Positions 7,613-16,907 are shown, numbered from the stretch's first letter. The stretch: 64,000 bases of DNA from Actinomadura alba (GCF_014323705.1 NZ_JABVEC010000018.1:124001-188000), one strand, 5' to 3'. Translations and numbers: made by a program. Notes: generated by a model from the sequence alone, not told the origin.

Positions 7613-10522
7613 ATGAATCCATTGGTAGGGCGTGAACACATACTGTCCGCGTTGGACAGCCATTTGGATGCCACCTCGCAGGGCTCCGGCGGCTGTGTTA
7701 TCGTCGAGGGACCGTTCGGCATAGGCAGGACTCGCCTTTTGAAGGCCACGGCCCTGGAGGGGGCCGAACGCGGCCTGACCGTGGTCGCCGGGCGGGCAGG
7801 TGGAACCGACCAGCCGATCCCCATTCACTTGCTGATCAACTTCTTGCGGCACGTGATGTCCGGTGAAGCCGATGTCGATGATCTGGTTCGCCCGGATAGT
7901 AATCCTTTCTGGTTGATGGATCGTATTGGGGAACTAGTCGAGAACGCGGCACGCAGGCGCCCCCTCATGATCGTTCTGGACGATGCCCAGCGGGTCGACG
8001 ATGTCAGTGGTCTGGCCCTCAGGGGGCTCGTGCAGTCGCTCGCCTCATCACCGGTGCTGTGGCTGCTCGCACGTCGGCCGGTTCCCACACAATCGCTCGC
8101 CCAGCACGCCATCGGCTGGCTGATCGATCACGCCGCGGTGCGGCTTCACCTTGGGGCGCTGGACAATGAGGCGGTAGCCGAGTTGTGCACCAGCATCCTC
8201 GGCGCCAAACCGGATTCGTCTGTGCTCAGCTGGGCGGCTCGCTGCGGCGGTAACCCGTGGCTGGTGGAGAACCTGTTCAGCGCGCTCATCGAAGCGGGAC
8301 AGGTGGTCATCGTCGACGGCACGGCTTCGGTGGTGGCCGAACGTCTGCCCGAAGGCGTCCTCGCTGCTGTTGGCCGCCTGCTGGACGAGATGCCGCCCGC
8401 GGTTCGGCGTCTGCTCGTGCATGGGAGAAGGATCGGTCATACGTTCACGGTCGAGGAGGCGGCGGCCTTGCTCGGCGAGTCGGCCCCCGATCTGTCCTCT
8501 AGTGTCGACGAGGCGGTGCAACTGGGCTTGATCCGAAGGAATGGCATGGAGCTGGCGTTCACCCACGAGGTGATCGGGGAAGCGCTTCAGCATGCCGCTG
8601 TCCGGGGGTGGGAGCCCGCCGCGGCCGTGCCCGCCACCGTGTCTTCTGCCGTGTCTTCTGCCACGCCCGCCACCGCGCCTTCGGCCATGCCATCTGCCGT
8701 GACCGCGATCGGCACCGGGGCGGCCGGCGGGGCTCCTCAGGTACAGCCCGGAGGCCGGCCTTCGCCTGCTCCTAGGGTGCACCAATCCCTGACCAGGGTG
8801 GCGGACGCCCATCCTGAACGGCCAGGCCTTGTCCCACCTGTCGTCATACCCTGCACTTCACCGCCACCGCAATCGCCCGGATGCGGTTGTGACGATATGG
8901 CGGCTCGGGCCATATCGACTCTGGGAGATCTGGGCGACGAAGCACCGCGAACGCTGGCACGTGCCCTGCGTCTGCTTGCCGGAGCGGGCCGGGGCGCCGA
9001 GGCCGGCCGCCTTGCGGACGTCGCCGTGCGCCCCGGTATCGAGGCGGCGGCCGAGGCGCAGCTGGTGCTCGAGCTGGGGCAAGGACTGCGGGACGCCGAC
9101 TGCCACGGCATGTCGGCCGAGCTTCTTCAGCGAACGCTGGCGCGGCAGGACCTCCGTGAGCTGGATCGTGTCAAGCTGAAGGAGGCGCTCGCGGACACGG
9201 CGAAGCGCGTGAGCGGCGTGCCCAGCGCGAACGCGGCACCGGGGCGTGGGCAGCCGGCCGGCCTCGCGCCGCCGCTCATCCCCAGTCGGGACGCGGGGTC
9301 CGGCAACGGCACGGATAAGACCGGCGGGGGATTCTCCGCTCGGGAGCCGCGGCAGGCGGCGACCCCGCCGTACTGTGACGCATGCGAACGCCCGCTGTGG
9401 ACGTGGATGGTCCGGGCCCTCATCGCGGCCGATCAGTTCGAGGAGGCGACAGCCGTCTGCGCCGCCATCAAGCAGGAGGCGGAGAAGCTCGGCGAGGCCA
9501 GGCCGGATCCCCTGTGGCACGGCTACCGCGCCGAACTCCTGGCAGCGGAAGGCCGGCTTGAGGAAGCGCGTGTCGAAGCCGAGGCCGCGCTTCGTCTGAC
9601 GGACCGGTCGGCACCAGAGGACTCCGTACCCGCGCGAATGGTCATAGCCCGAATCAGCATGCATCGTGGCGATCTCGCCACCGCCAGCGAACAGTTGCGG
9701 ATGACCGAACGGCTGGTGACCGGTGACGCGGCAGCCGACAAGGCCGGCCTGAATTGGGCACTCGCGCAATTCCACGCGGTCAGTGGGCGTCCAGCGATGA
9801 TGGTCCAGACGCTGATCAACGTCGAGGGGCAGGTCACACCCGACTCGCTGCTCTTTACCGAGGCGCCGACGGCGGCGGCAATGCTCGTACGCCTGGCCAG
9901 GCAGGTGGGACTTGACGCGGAGGCTGAACGGGCGGCCGAGTTCGCCCGGCGAATCACCGAGCGCAACCCGACCGTGCCGTCGTTGGCGGGTGGTGCCGAA
10001 CACGCCGAGGGCGTCCTGCGCCGCGACCCGGTTGCCTTGCACCGCGCCGTGGAGCTCTATCGGCTCGCCGCACGCCCGCTGGCGGCGGGTAGCGCACTCG
10101 AGGACGCGGCACGGGAGGAGCAGAGCATTCGGAACAAGGCCCGAACAGTTCGGCTCCTCGAGTCCGCTATGGATCTCTATCTGGATTGCGGTGCGCAGCG
10201 TGACGTGGCCCGAGTGCAGAAGAAGCTGCGGCGTCTCGGCGTGCACAATGTACGTGGTCTGGGTGCCGACCGGCCCAAGGCGGGCTGGGAAAGTCTTACG
10301 AGTGCCGAGCTTCGCGTCGTACGGGCGATCGTCGACGGCAGGACCAACAGAGAAGCGGCGAGCATCCTGTTCCTTTCGCCCCACACCGTCGACAGCCATC
10401 TCCGGCGCGTGTTCTCGAAGCTCGACATCAACAGTCGCGTCGAACTGACCAAGCACTTCATCGCGCACGAGGCCTTCTCACCCGCTATGGCCGCTTCGTA
10501 TCAGCCTGGGTCCGCCGGCTGA
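7613..10522 (+). CDS. Large LuxR-family ATPase transcriptional regulator (LAL type)
   Basis: Probable pathway activator. The 969-residue protein starts MNPLVGREHILSALDSH; ATG at 7613 follows a GGGGG ribosome-binding run, better than the open frame from 7547. Order: AAA ATPase with P-loop GPFGIGRTRL near residue 35 and Walker B LMIVLDDAQ near 118; an Ala/Pro/Ser-rich linker at about 338-400; a helical TPR-like middle; and a C-terminal LuxR helix-turn-helix (LTSAELRVVRAIVDGRTNREAA through VDSHLRRVFSKLDINSR, about 905-955). The P-loop has Arg where Lys is usual, so ATP handling may be altered. Its divergent position makes the mevalonate operon the likely target (inference). Confidence 0.9.
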   Translation: MNPLVGREHILSALDSHLDATSQGSGGCVIVEGPFGIGRTRLLKATALEGAERGLTVVAGRAGGTDQPIPIHLLINFLRHVMSGEADVDDLVRPDSNPFWLMDRIGELVENAARRRPLMIVLDDAQRVDDVSGLALRGLVQSLASSPVLWLLARRPVPTQSLAQHAIGWLIDHAAVRLHLGALDNEAVAELCTSILGAKPDSSVLSWAARCGGNPWLVENLFSALIEAGQVVIVDGTASVVAERLPEGVLAAVGRLLDEMPPAVRRLLVHGRRIGHTFTVEEAAALLGESAPDLSSSVDEAVQLGLIRRNGMELAFTHEVIGEALQHAAVRGWEPAAAVPATVSSAVSSATPATAPSAMPSAVTAIGTGAAGGAPQVQPGGRPSPAPRVHQSLTRVADAHPERPGLVPPVVIPCTSPPPQSPGCGCDDMAARAISTLGDLGDEAPRTLARALRLLAGAGRGAEAGRLADVAVRPGIEAAAEAQLVLELGQGLRDADCHGMSAELLQRTLARQDLRELDRVKLKEALADTAKRVSGVPSANAAPGRGQPAGLAPPLIPSRDAGSGNGTDKTGGGFSAREPRQAATPPYCDACERPLWTWMVRALIAADQFEEATAVCAAIKQEAEKLGEARPDPLWHGYRAELLAAEGRLEEARVEAEAALRLTDRSAPEDSVPARMVIARISMHRGDLATASEQLRMTERLVTGDAAADKAGLNWALAQFHAVSGRPAMMVQTLINVEGQVTPDSLLFTEAPTAAAMLVRLARQVGLDAEAERAAEFARRITERNPTVPSLAGGAEHAEGVLRRDPVALHRAVELYRLAARPLAAGSALEDAAREEQSIRNKARTVRLLESAMDLYLDCGAQRDVARVQKKLRRLGVHNVRGLGADRPKAGWESLTSAELRVVRAIVDGRTNREAASILFLSPHTVDSHLRRVFSKLDINSRVELTKHFIAHEAFSPAMAASYQPGSAG

Positions 10523-10628
10523 TCTGGCCGTGGTGGAGGCCCATGCCGGTCGCGGCGAGCAGCGTGGAGCACAGTGCACCGGGGCCATGACCTGAGGGTC
10601 GCCGAAGCGTAGCGCCGGGGTCCTCCGC

Positions 10629-10650
10629 CCCGTCGGCGTCCACCGACGGG
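10629..10650 (+). terminator. Stem-loop after LuxR gene
   Basis: CCCGTCGG (10629-10636) pairs perfectly with CCGACGGG (10643-10650) around a 6-nt loop. It lies about 105 bp after the regulator stop and 62 bp before the next start, so it may end the regulator transcript. No T-run follows. Confidence 0.35.
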
Positions 10651-10712
10651 TGCGTGGATCTACGCTACGACAGGCACACCCTTCCCCCGGACACCGAACA
10701 GGAGGCATCACC

Positions 10713-11165
10713 ATGAGTGAGACCACCCCCCAGCCCCCGTCCTCGCCCAGGTTCGCCTGGTCCCTGGCCACGCGCCCCGTATGGCAGGTCGGCGTCCTGG
10801 CCACCCTCGCCGGTGCCGTCGTGACCGAGGGGTTCACGCTCGTCGCCCGGGGCGCCGGCGTCCCGATGAAGGCGGCCGGTTTCGGGGAGAAGGAGGCCAC
10901 GGAGATCGCGGTTGGCGGCATCGCCCGGAGCGTTGTGTTGTGGTCGATCGGCGGGATCCTCCTCGCGGTGGCTCTGGCCCGCTGGGCCAAGCGGCCCACC
11001 CGCACCTTCGTGGTCGCCGCCGTCGCGTTCACCGTGCTCTCCCTCACCGCCCCTGCCGCCGCGACGCAGACCACCGTGTCCACCCAGGTCATCCTCGCAG
11101 CGTCGCACGTGGTGGCCGCCGCTGTAATCATCCCCATCCTGGCGAGGCGGCTCTCCTGCACGTGA
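10713..11165 (+). CDS. DUF6069-like four-helix membrane protein
   Basis: A 150-residue protein with four predicted membrane spans: about 20-42 (VGVLATLAGAVVTEGFTLVA), 65-90 (SVVLWSIGGILLAVALA), 98-117 and 125-145. The pattern and length resemble the DUF6069 family of small actinobacterial membrane proteins; function unknown. ATG at 10713 has GGAGG 7 bases upstream, so the upstream in-frame extension from 10650 was dropped. It stands alone between two LuxR regulators and shows no sign of belonging to the isoprenoid genes. Confidence 0.75.
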   Translation: MSETTPQPPSSPRFAWSLATRPVWQVGVLATLAGAVVTEGFTLVARGAGVPMKAAGFGEKEATEIAVGGIARSVVLWSIGGILLAVALARWAKRPTRTFVVAAVAFTVLSLTAPAAATQTTVSTQVILAASHVVAAAVIIPILARRLSCT

Positions 11166-11294
11166 TACAGGCCGTTAAAGGCCCTGGACGACTGCGGGTG
11201 GGGACGTTCGGGTTGGCGGCGAAGTCGAAGTCGCTCAGCCATTCCTGGCGGGGAACCCGGCGATCAAGGCCTGACCGGCCCACCTCGCCACAGG

Positions 11295-13358
11295 TCAGAG
11301 GACATCACCGCCGACTTTGCCAGAGCCCCGCTTCTCCTCGTCTCCCATCGAATAGATTGCAGCTCCGCTCGAATAGGTTGCAGCTCCGTGTGCCAGTTCG
11401 GCGCGGGTGTTGATACCTAGCTTCCTATAGATCTTCCTAAGATGGTAATTCACTGTATGCGCCGACAGGTGGACTCGTTTGGCGATCTGGCGATTTGTCA
11501 GCCCCACGCTCACCAGATATGAGATACGTCGCTCCATGTCGGAGAGACTGGACCAGCAATCCGAGACGCTTTGCGGCCTCTTTGGAACTTCTATGGCATA
11601 ATGCTTGGCGAGTTCACCGGTCGCCAGGGCGACCGCCACTGGATCTGGTGACTGGGTAATTATGCGCTCCAGTGCAGCCGGATCGCCGTTCGCCAACGCG
11701 TTCGCATGCATGGCGCTAAGGCTAATGACCGAGATACCAGGGTTGTCCTCCGCGAGACCGTCCACTGTTTCGAGAACACTGTGCTTAAGGTTGGTGTCAC
11801 CCATATCGAGTGCAAGGCGGACCAGGAATGCAGCGGCACCCGGATCCTCGATATACAGACTCCGTTGCGTCGGAAGATGGCCGTACTTATCGGACAACAG
11901 CTCGATAGCCGCCCGAGGCCCTTCTCTCTTAGCAGTGAGACGCACTTCTGTCCAGGCATACTGCGTGGAGTGAAGCACCGCGCGGTCTGTCGCCAACTCG
12001 CTTTGCGCTCGATTCAAGTGCTCAGCGGCTGCGGGCAAGTCCCCTATATAAAGAGAGACGGCACTGAGCACGGAGAACGCAAGGGGCCTGAGCATGGGAA
12101 CAGCGTCCCGCCCCGCTGCGGCAGTCGCCAGCTCCGCCTGTCGGTGAGCGTCTCTGAGTTGTCCGGCTTGGAGGAACAACCGAGATCGCATTGCCGCAGG
12201 CGCAGCAGTCCAGACCTGCGCGGATAGTCCATGCAGGCCGGCTTCCGCGTCATTGATCAGCGATTCGGCCTTGTCGAATTCACGAAGGTTTGCCAGCTTC
12301 CCGGCCAGAGCGAGCTGGAAATGAAGACGCCAAACCGGATCAACATTATCACTGTATCGCACCGCAGTACGTCCCAGGCTAAGGCCTTCAGCCAATTCTC
12401 CAACACGCCAGCGAGCGTTGGAGAGTGTTGTTAGTGCCATCAACACGGCAATATCGCCTTGCCCAGTCCTTCGCTCCCGCAAAATTCTCTCTGAATGCTC
12501 CTCGGCTTCTTCCTTGCCAAGTAGGAAGCAACCTAGAATTAGAGATGCTTCCGCATCAAGCCGGGCGGAAGCCGAAATGCTCGGGCTGGCGAGAATACGC
12601 TCCGCGACACGTATTCCAGCTGTCGCCTGCCCGTTCATTATCAGACTGTGCGCCTTTGAGTATACTCCGCCGGCTTCCGCTTGGACCCCATTGGACGGTT
12701 CAGTAGGACGCTCGGTCACCCAAATCGGCCGCTCGGTCACCGAAAATGGCTGAACGTATGCCTGTGCACGTCTCCCGGAGTGACCCATTGCCTCACGTTG
12801 CAACGTTCCAAGTGCGGGAGCGGGGATAGACTCGATTACCCCTCGCCAGAGGAAATCGCTCTGGAACGCGAATTGATGCTCCGCAACAACGACGAAGCCC
12901 GAGGCCATTGCCTCATCCAATGGTGAGAGCAAGATTGCCGAGGATCGATCCAACATTCTGGACGCATCCTCCAGCATGAAGAATCTCCCCAATACTGCCG
13001 CGATCTTTAGGAACTGCTGACAGTTCGTGCTCAGATCGCCCATCCGGAGCTTCACAAACGCCAGAACGCGACGCGGAATCCGCCGTCCAGTCAGTTGAAC
13101 CGTTCCATTGCGCTCCTCTACAAGTCCTTCTTCTGCAAGCCCGAGCGCAAGTTCAGCAAGCAGCCGAGGATTTCCGCCGGCACCAGCTGCGAAGTCGAAT
13201 AGTTCGTGGTCTATATCAGCCCCGAGGATGTCCCGCAAGACCTGTTCGTTGGCATCTTCATCCAGCGGCACCGGCACCAGCTGCTTGGTGACACTTGCAG
13301 CGTTGAGTATGGCTTCTGGCTTTTGGTTCTCTATCGTCGGCCTCGTTGTCACAACCAA
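11295..13358 (-). CDS. LuxR-family regulator lacking its ATPase N-terminus (probably decayed)
   Basis: The 687-residue frame ends in a clear LuxR helix-turn-helix (LSDMERRISYLVSVGLTNRQIA through VNYHLRKIYRKLGINTRAEL) after a TPR-like region. It starts, however, in the middle of an LAL-type ATPase: residues 2-7, VVTTRP, are the strand that normally follows Walker B, and no P-loop is present. The first codon is TTG without a ribosome-binding site. Just upstream, in frame, VLRALSPVARA is followed by a TAA stop, so the gene looks interrupted. Third-position GC is visibly lower than in neighbours, which suggests foreign origin. A shorter working protein from an internal ATG cannot be excluded. Confidence 0.7.
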   Translation of the reverse strand: MVVTTRPTIENQKPEAILNAASVTKQLVPVPLDEDANEQVLRDILGADIDHELFDFAAGAGGNPRLLAELALGLAEEGLVEERNGTVQLTGRRIPRRVLAFVKLRMGDLSTNCQQFLKIAAVLGRFFMLEDASRMLDRSSAILLSPLDEAMASGFVVVAEHQFAFQSDFLWRGVIESIPAPALGTLQREAMGHSGRRAQAYVQPFSVTERPIWVTERPTEPSNGVQAEAGGVYSKAHSLIMNGQATAGIRVAERILASPSISASARLDAEASLILGCFLLGKEEAEEHSERILRERRTGQGDIAVLMALTTLSNARWRVGELAEGLSLGRTAVRYSDNVDPVWRLHFQLALAGKLANLREFDKAESLINDAEAGLHGLSAQVWTAAPAAMRSRLFLQAGQLRDAHRQAELATAAAGRDAVPMLRPLAFSVLSAVSLYIGDLPAAAEHLNRAQSELATDRAVLHSTQYAWTEVRLTAKREGPRAAIELLSDKYGHLPTQRSLYIEDPGAAAFLVRLALDMGDTNLKHSVLETVDGLAEDNPGISVISLSAMHANALANGDPAALERIITQSPDPVAVALATGELAKHYAIEVPKRPQSVSDCWSSLSDMERRISYLVSVGLTNRQIAKRVHLSAHTVNYHLRKIYRKLGINTRAELAHGAATYSSGAAIYSMGDEEKRGSGKVGGDVL

Positions 13359-13362
13359 CTCA

Positions 13363-13416
13363 CTTTACGCTCGTGCGACTGGAGAGAGCGCCCGAAGCAC
13401 CTTTCCCCGATCAGGA
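13363..13416 (-). pseudogene. Upstream remnant of the truncated LuxR regulator
   Basis: Read on the minus strand in the frame of the downstream gene, this stretch gives DRGKVLRALSPVARA and then a TAA stop immediately before SELVVTTRP. LAL regulators normally have an uninterrupted segment of this type. Farther upstream the similarity continues only weakly, in another frame (SDSLRFAQASELAML), which suggests at least one frameshift too. Confidence 0.45.
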
Positions 13417-13857
13417 TGGTGATGGTGATGGTCCTGATGGCAGCATTGCCAGCTCAGAGGCCTGGGCGAACCGCAGCGAATCACTCCGGTCGCGTCGGAC
13501 GAATGCAGTACGTCGCAGCCCGTGTTGTACCACACCGTGATGTCTCAGGATCGATGCCACGCGGGCCATCATGACCTGCATTTTCGAGCGTTTCCAGAGA
13601 AACTTTGTCACTGCATGGGAATGTAGTTCTTACAGTTTCCTGCATTACTTTTGATTGGTGCGGGCCATGACATACGTAATGGGCTGTTACATCTACTGCA
13701 CACGACGGGCCGGTCTAGGGCTCCCACCTGGACACACTGGTCGCCCGTGTCGGAGCGTGCACACCTTCGGCGGGAAGTCCTTGTCCTTCAGATGACCGTC
13801 ATGCCAGGCTCGCGTACGGGTCCCCTCCACGAGAATGCGCTCTCCAGAGAGCGCAAA

Positions 13858-13894
13858 GAGTGCGGGGAACCCCGCCCGAGGGTTCCCCGCACTC
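13858..13894 (-). terminator. Strong stem-loop terminator after MMPL gene
   Basis: Positions 13858-13872 and 13880-13894 form a perfect 15-bp stem (GAGTGCGGGGAACCC and its complement) with a 7-nt loop. It lies 15 bp past the MMPL stop on the minus strand. Confidence 0.8.
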
Positions 13895-13909
13895 CGACTC
13901 GAGGAAGGG

Positions 13910-16090
13910 TCAGACTCTGGCCTCTTCCCCGACCCCGGCCGGAGAAGCCGAGGTCGCCTTCGGTGCCCGGCGTCCGGGCATCCACCAGTTGGCCTTGCCG
14001 CACAGTTCCATCACCGCGGGGACGAGGATCATCCGGACGATGGTGGCGTCGATGAGCACGGCGACGGCCATGCCCAGACCTCCCTGCTTGACCGCGACGT
14101 CGTGGCCGAGCAGGGAGGTCGTAAAGACGGCGATCATGATGGCGGCCGCGGCCGTGATGACCTTGGCGGTCCGCGCCAGCCCGCGAGTGACGGCCATCCG
14201 GGTGTCGCCGGTGCGCTCGTACTCCTCACGGACCCGCGAGATCAGGAAGACCTCGTAGTCCATCGACAAGCCGAACAGGACCGGGAACATCATCATCGGC
14301 ACCCAGGTCGTGATCGGCATTTCGGTGGGGAAACCGAGGGCCGGACCGAACCATCCCCACTGCACGACCGCGACCAGCACGCCGTAGGCGGCGCCGATCG
14401 ACAGCAGGTTCATCACGGCGGCCTGCAGCGCGATCGTGACCGACCGGACCAGCGCGATCAGCAGCACCAGGGACAGCACGATGACGACCGCGATCATCAG
14501 AGGCAGGCGCGAGCCGACCTCGTCGGCGATGTCGATCGTGGCCGCGTTCGGGCCGCCGACGTAGACCCCTTCGCCGCCGGGTGCCTTGGGCAGCACGTCG
14601 TCGCGGAGCTGGTGCACCAGGTCCGCGGTCGCCTCGTCCTGGTATCCGGTCTTGGGGAAGGCCATGAAGGTGGCGGCCTGCCCGTCCTTGCTGGCCCGAG
14701 GCTGCGTCGCGTAGGCGATGCCCTCGGTCTTGCTGACCGCTTCGACGACGGGACGCAGATCGGCGTCCCTGGAGTCGACCTCGGTGGCGAAGATCAGGGG
14801 TGCGCCGAAGCCGGGACCGAAACCCTCAGAGATGATCTTGTACGAGGTGTAGCTGCTCCTGTCGTGGGGCTGGACACTGGCGTCGGGCAGGCTCAGCCGC
14901 ATCGACAGCATGGGGGCGGCCAGCACCAGCAGGACCGCGCCGGCCAGAACCGCGGCGACCAGCGGCCTGCGCTGCACCACGCCCGCCCAGCGCTCGGCGA
15001 AAGTGCGGCGCTCCCCGGACGGGACACCGTCGGCCTTCTGCCGGCGGGGCGTACGACGAGGCAGGTGCACCGAGTTGATCTTGTGGCCGGTGAAGCCCAG
15101 GAACGCCGGCAGCAGGGTCACCGCGGCGATCATCGTCACCAGCACGATCACCGACGTGGCGACGGCCACTCCGGTCATCAGCCTCTGTCCCATGACGACC
15201 AGGCCCAGCAACGCGATCACGACGGTCGTGCCGGCGAACAGCACCGCGCGACCTGCGGTGGTGATGGCCTTGACAGTGGCGCTCTCGGGCTCGTCGCCGT
15301 CCTGCAGGCCGTCCTTGTAGCGGGTCACGATGAACAGTGCGTAATCGATGCCGACACCGAGCCCGATCATCGCGGCGAGGATCACTGTGAAATCCGGCGA
15401 GGGGACCACGTGCCCCACCAGCTTCATCAGGGCGATGCCGCCGAGGATCGCCAGCAGTGCGGTCACGATCGGCAGGCCCATCGCCACCAGCGACCCGAAG
15501 GCGATGAACAAGATCACCGCTGCCGCCAGGACGCCCACGCTCTCGGCCGGACCCTGCGGAGGTGTCTCGGCCTTCTCTGCCTTCTCCCCGCCCAGCCCCA
15601 GCGTCACGCCGTCACCGGAGGCTTCCTTGACCGTGGTCACCAGGGGCTCAGCGGCGGTCTTCTTCACCTCCTTGTCGGTCAGCGGAATGGTCGTACGGGC
15701 GATACGACGATCCTTCGTCACCAGATCCTCGTCCTGATACGGCGAGGTCACCGGTCCTGTAAGGGGTGAGGCGTCCAGATCGGCGATGACCTTCTCGATC
15801 TTCTGCCGGGCGGCAGGGTCGTCGATCCCCTTCTCTGCCTTGATCGCAAGAGTCAGCGTGTCCCCTTGCTGCTCGGGGAAGTGCTTCTCGATCAGAACCT
15901 GCGCCTTGGCGGAATCGGAGTCTCCACCGGAGAAGTCGTTGTCGGGGGCGGCGCCGAAGCCGAAGCCGACGAACGCCACGGCGATCGCGCCGACGATCCA
16001 GGTCAGGAGGACCAGGCGGCGGCGCCGGTAACAGAACCGGGCCAGTCCAGCCAGAGCTCCATCCGTAGGGGGAGTCTCGGTTGGCATCAT
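13910..16090 (-). CDS. MMPL/RND-family membrane transporter
   Basis: Exporter of lipids or hydrophobic compounds driven by proton flux. The 726-residue protein has the duplicated layout of the family: one span near residue 30, an outer loop (about 50-185), five spans to about 355, a middle cytosolic loop, a span near 375, a second outer loop (about 395-525) and five more spans to about 710. Landmarks are GLGVGIDYALFIVTRYKDG near 245 and LFGLSMDYEVFLISRVREE near 600. Two adjacent ATGs (16090, 16087) follow GAGGAGA; either could be used. It has its own terminator and a candidate operator just upstream. It could export a cluster product, but no sequence feature proves that. Confidence 0.93.
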   Translation of the reverse strand: MMPTETPPTDGALAGLARFCYRRRRLVLLTWIVGAIAVAFVGFGFGAAPDNDFSGGDSDSAKAQVLIEKHFPEQQGDTLTLAIKAEKGIDDPAARQKIEKVIADLDASPLTGPVTSPYQDEDLVTKDRRIARTTIPLTDKEVKKTAAEPLVTTVKEASGDGVTLGLGGEKAEKAETPPQGPAESVGVLAAAVILFIAFGSLVAMGLPIVTALLAILGGIALMKLVGHVVPSPDFTVILAAMIGLGVGIDYALFIVTRYKDGLQDGDEPESATVKAITTAGRAVLFAGTTVVIALLGLVVMGQRLMTGVAVATSVIVLVTMIAAVTLLPAFLGFTGHKINSVHLPRRTPRRQKADGVPSGERRTFAERWAGVVQRRPLVAAVLAGAVLLVLAAPMLSMRLSLPDASVQPHDRSSYTSYKIISEGFGPGFGAPLIFATEVDSRDADLRPVVEAVSKTEGIAYATQPRASKDGQAATFMAFPKTGYQDEATADLVHQLRDDVLPKAPGGEGVYVGGPNAATIDIADEVGSRLPLMIAVVIVLSLVLLIALVRSVTIALQAAVMNLLSIGAAYGVLVAVVQWGWFGPALGFPTEMPITTWVPMMMFPVLFGLSMDYEVFLISRVREEYERTGDTRMAVTRGLARTAKVITAAAAIMIAVFTTSLLGHDVAVKQGGLGMAVAVLIDATIVRMILVPAVMELCGKANWWMPGRRAPKATSASPAGVGEEARV

Positions 16091-16099
16091 CTTCTCCTC

Positions 16100-16127
16100 G
16101 AGTCGTTGAGCGTTGCACTCAATACTC
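16100..16127. promoter_or_regulatory. Nested palindrome upstream of MMPL gene (candidate repressor site)
   Basis: TTGAG (16106-16110) and CTCAA (16118-16122) frame a 7-bp centre, with outer GAGT (16100-16103) and ACTC (16124-16127). It is 10 bp before the MMPL start, where a TetR-type repressor would block transcription. No tetR lies next to it; the nearest, at 60399, is adjacent to another pump. Confidence 0.4.
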
Positions 16128-16327
16128 GTGATCAGGCCACCCTGAGTCGTCGTGCATGAGAAGGCACTACGCCGATCGCGTTACCGCGGATGCTGTACTC
16201 CTTCCGCAGTACACGCGGTCAGTCGGGCCGGGGCGCGGGGATGGCGGCCAGGACGTACAGCGCGATGGTCATGGCTCTGGCATGTGCGAAAGAAGAAGAC
16301 GCGGTGCGCTGCCATCGCCGTCACTGC

Positions 16328-16479
16328 TCACTTCTCGATGCAGAACTCATCGATGGGGTAGCCACGTGCCACTGCTCGACCGGCAGGTAGCCGAGCACCT
16401 TCGTGCCCGCCGTCAGATCCGTGACGTTCAAAACCTCGCCGCCCGGCCCGAGCACCCGTACGTGCCAGTCGTCCTTCGC
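16328..16479 (-). pseudogene. Relic of a gene C-terminus resembling dehydroquinate synthase II
   Basis: Directly after the VOC stop and in the same frame, the minus strand reads DDWHVRVLGPGGEVLNV then TDLTAGTKVLGYL; after a one-base frame change near 16390 it continues PAGRAVARGYPIDEFCIEK and stops. From memory this resembles the extreme C-terminus of archaeal-type 3-dehydroquinate synthase II and the related aminohydroxybenzoate enzymes (a VTDL...GDEVL...IDE.I.EK pattern). There is no start and no body of the gene, so this is debris. The family call is from a short match and is uncertain. Confidence 0.4.
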
Positions 16480-16863
16480 TCAGCGCGCGGCGGGCTGGAA
16501 GAGTTCGACGAAGTTGCCGGAGGGGTCTTGGAGCAGGATCTGGGATCCGCCCGGCCCGTTGACGATGTCGTTCCGGAAGGACAGCCCGGCTGAGCGTAGC
16601 CGTTCCACCTCGGTGGCCAGGTCGTCGACGATCAGGTGGATGCGGTTCCAGCCGCCCGGGCTCGGCGTAACGCCGTCGGGCATGGGCCGTCCGGCTGAGG
16701 ATCCCGGCCCGCTCAGCAGCAGCCGCAGGCCACCCCGGGTGATGTCGGCGAAGGCCGGCGCGGCTGACGAGCGCAGCTGAAAACCCAGGTGGGTGGTATA
16801 GAAGTCGACGGCCGCCTGAACGCCATCGACCATATAACGGACATTGACCAGCTCTTCGGGCAC
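16480..16863 (-). CDS. VOC-superfamily (glyoxalase-like) protein
   Basis: A 127-residue protein of the vicinal-oxygen-chelate fold, the family of metal-dependent dioxygenases, glyoxalases and resistance proteins. It has two beta-alpha-beta-beta-beta modules: VNVRYMVDGVQAAVDFYTTHL at residues 7-27 and NRIHLIVDDLATEVERLRSAG near 70-90, ending QDPSGNFVELFQP, where His and Glu are typical metal ligands. GTG at 16863 is preceded by GAAGGAG at a good distance; a longer frame to 17064 runs into the oxidase gene and was rejected. Substrate unknown. Confidence 0.82.
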   Translation of the reverse strand: MPEELVNVRYMVDGVQAAVDFYTTHLGFQLRSSAAPAFADITRGGLRLLLSGPGSSAGRPMPDGVTPSPGGWNRIHLIVDDLATEVERLRSAGLSFRNDIVNGPGGSQILLQDPSGNFVELFQPAAR

Positions 16864-16907
16864 GTTCAACACTCCTTCGACGACGGTGGCGGCGGAAGCC
16901 CGATGGG

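Noticed and set aside
13835..15769. A 644-codon plus-strand open frame over the MMPL gene
   Set aside because: Asp/His/Gly-rich antisense of a clear transporter gene; third-position bias supports the minus strand.
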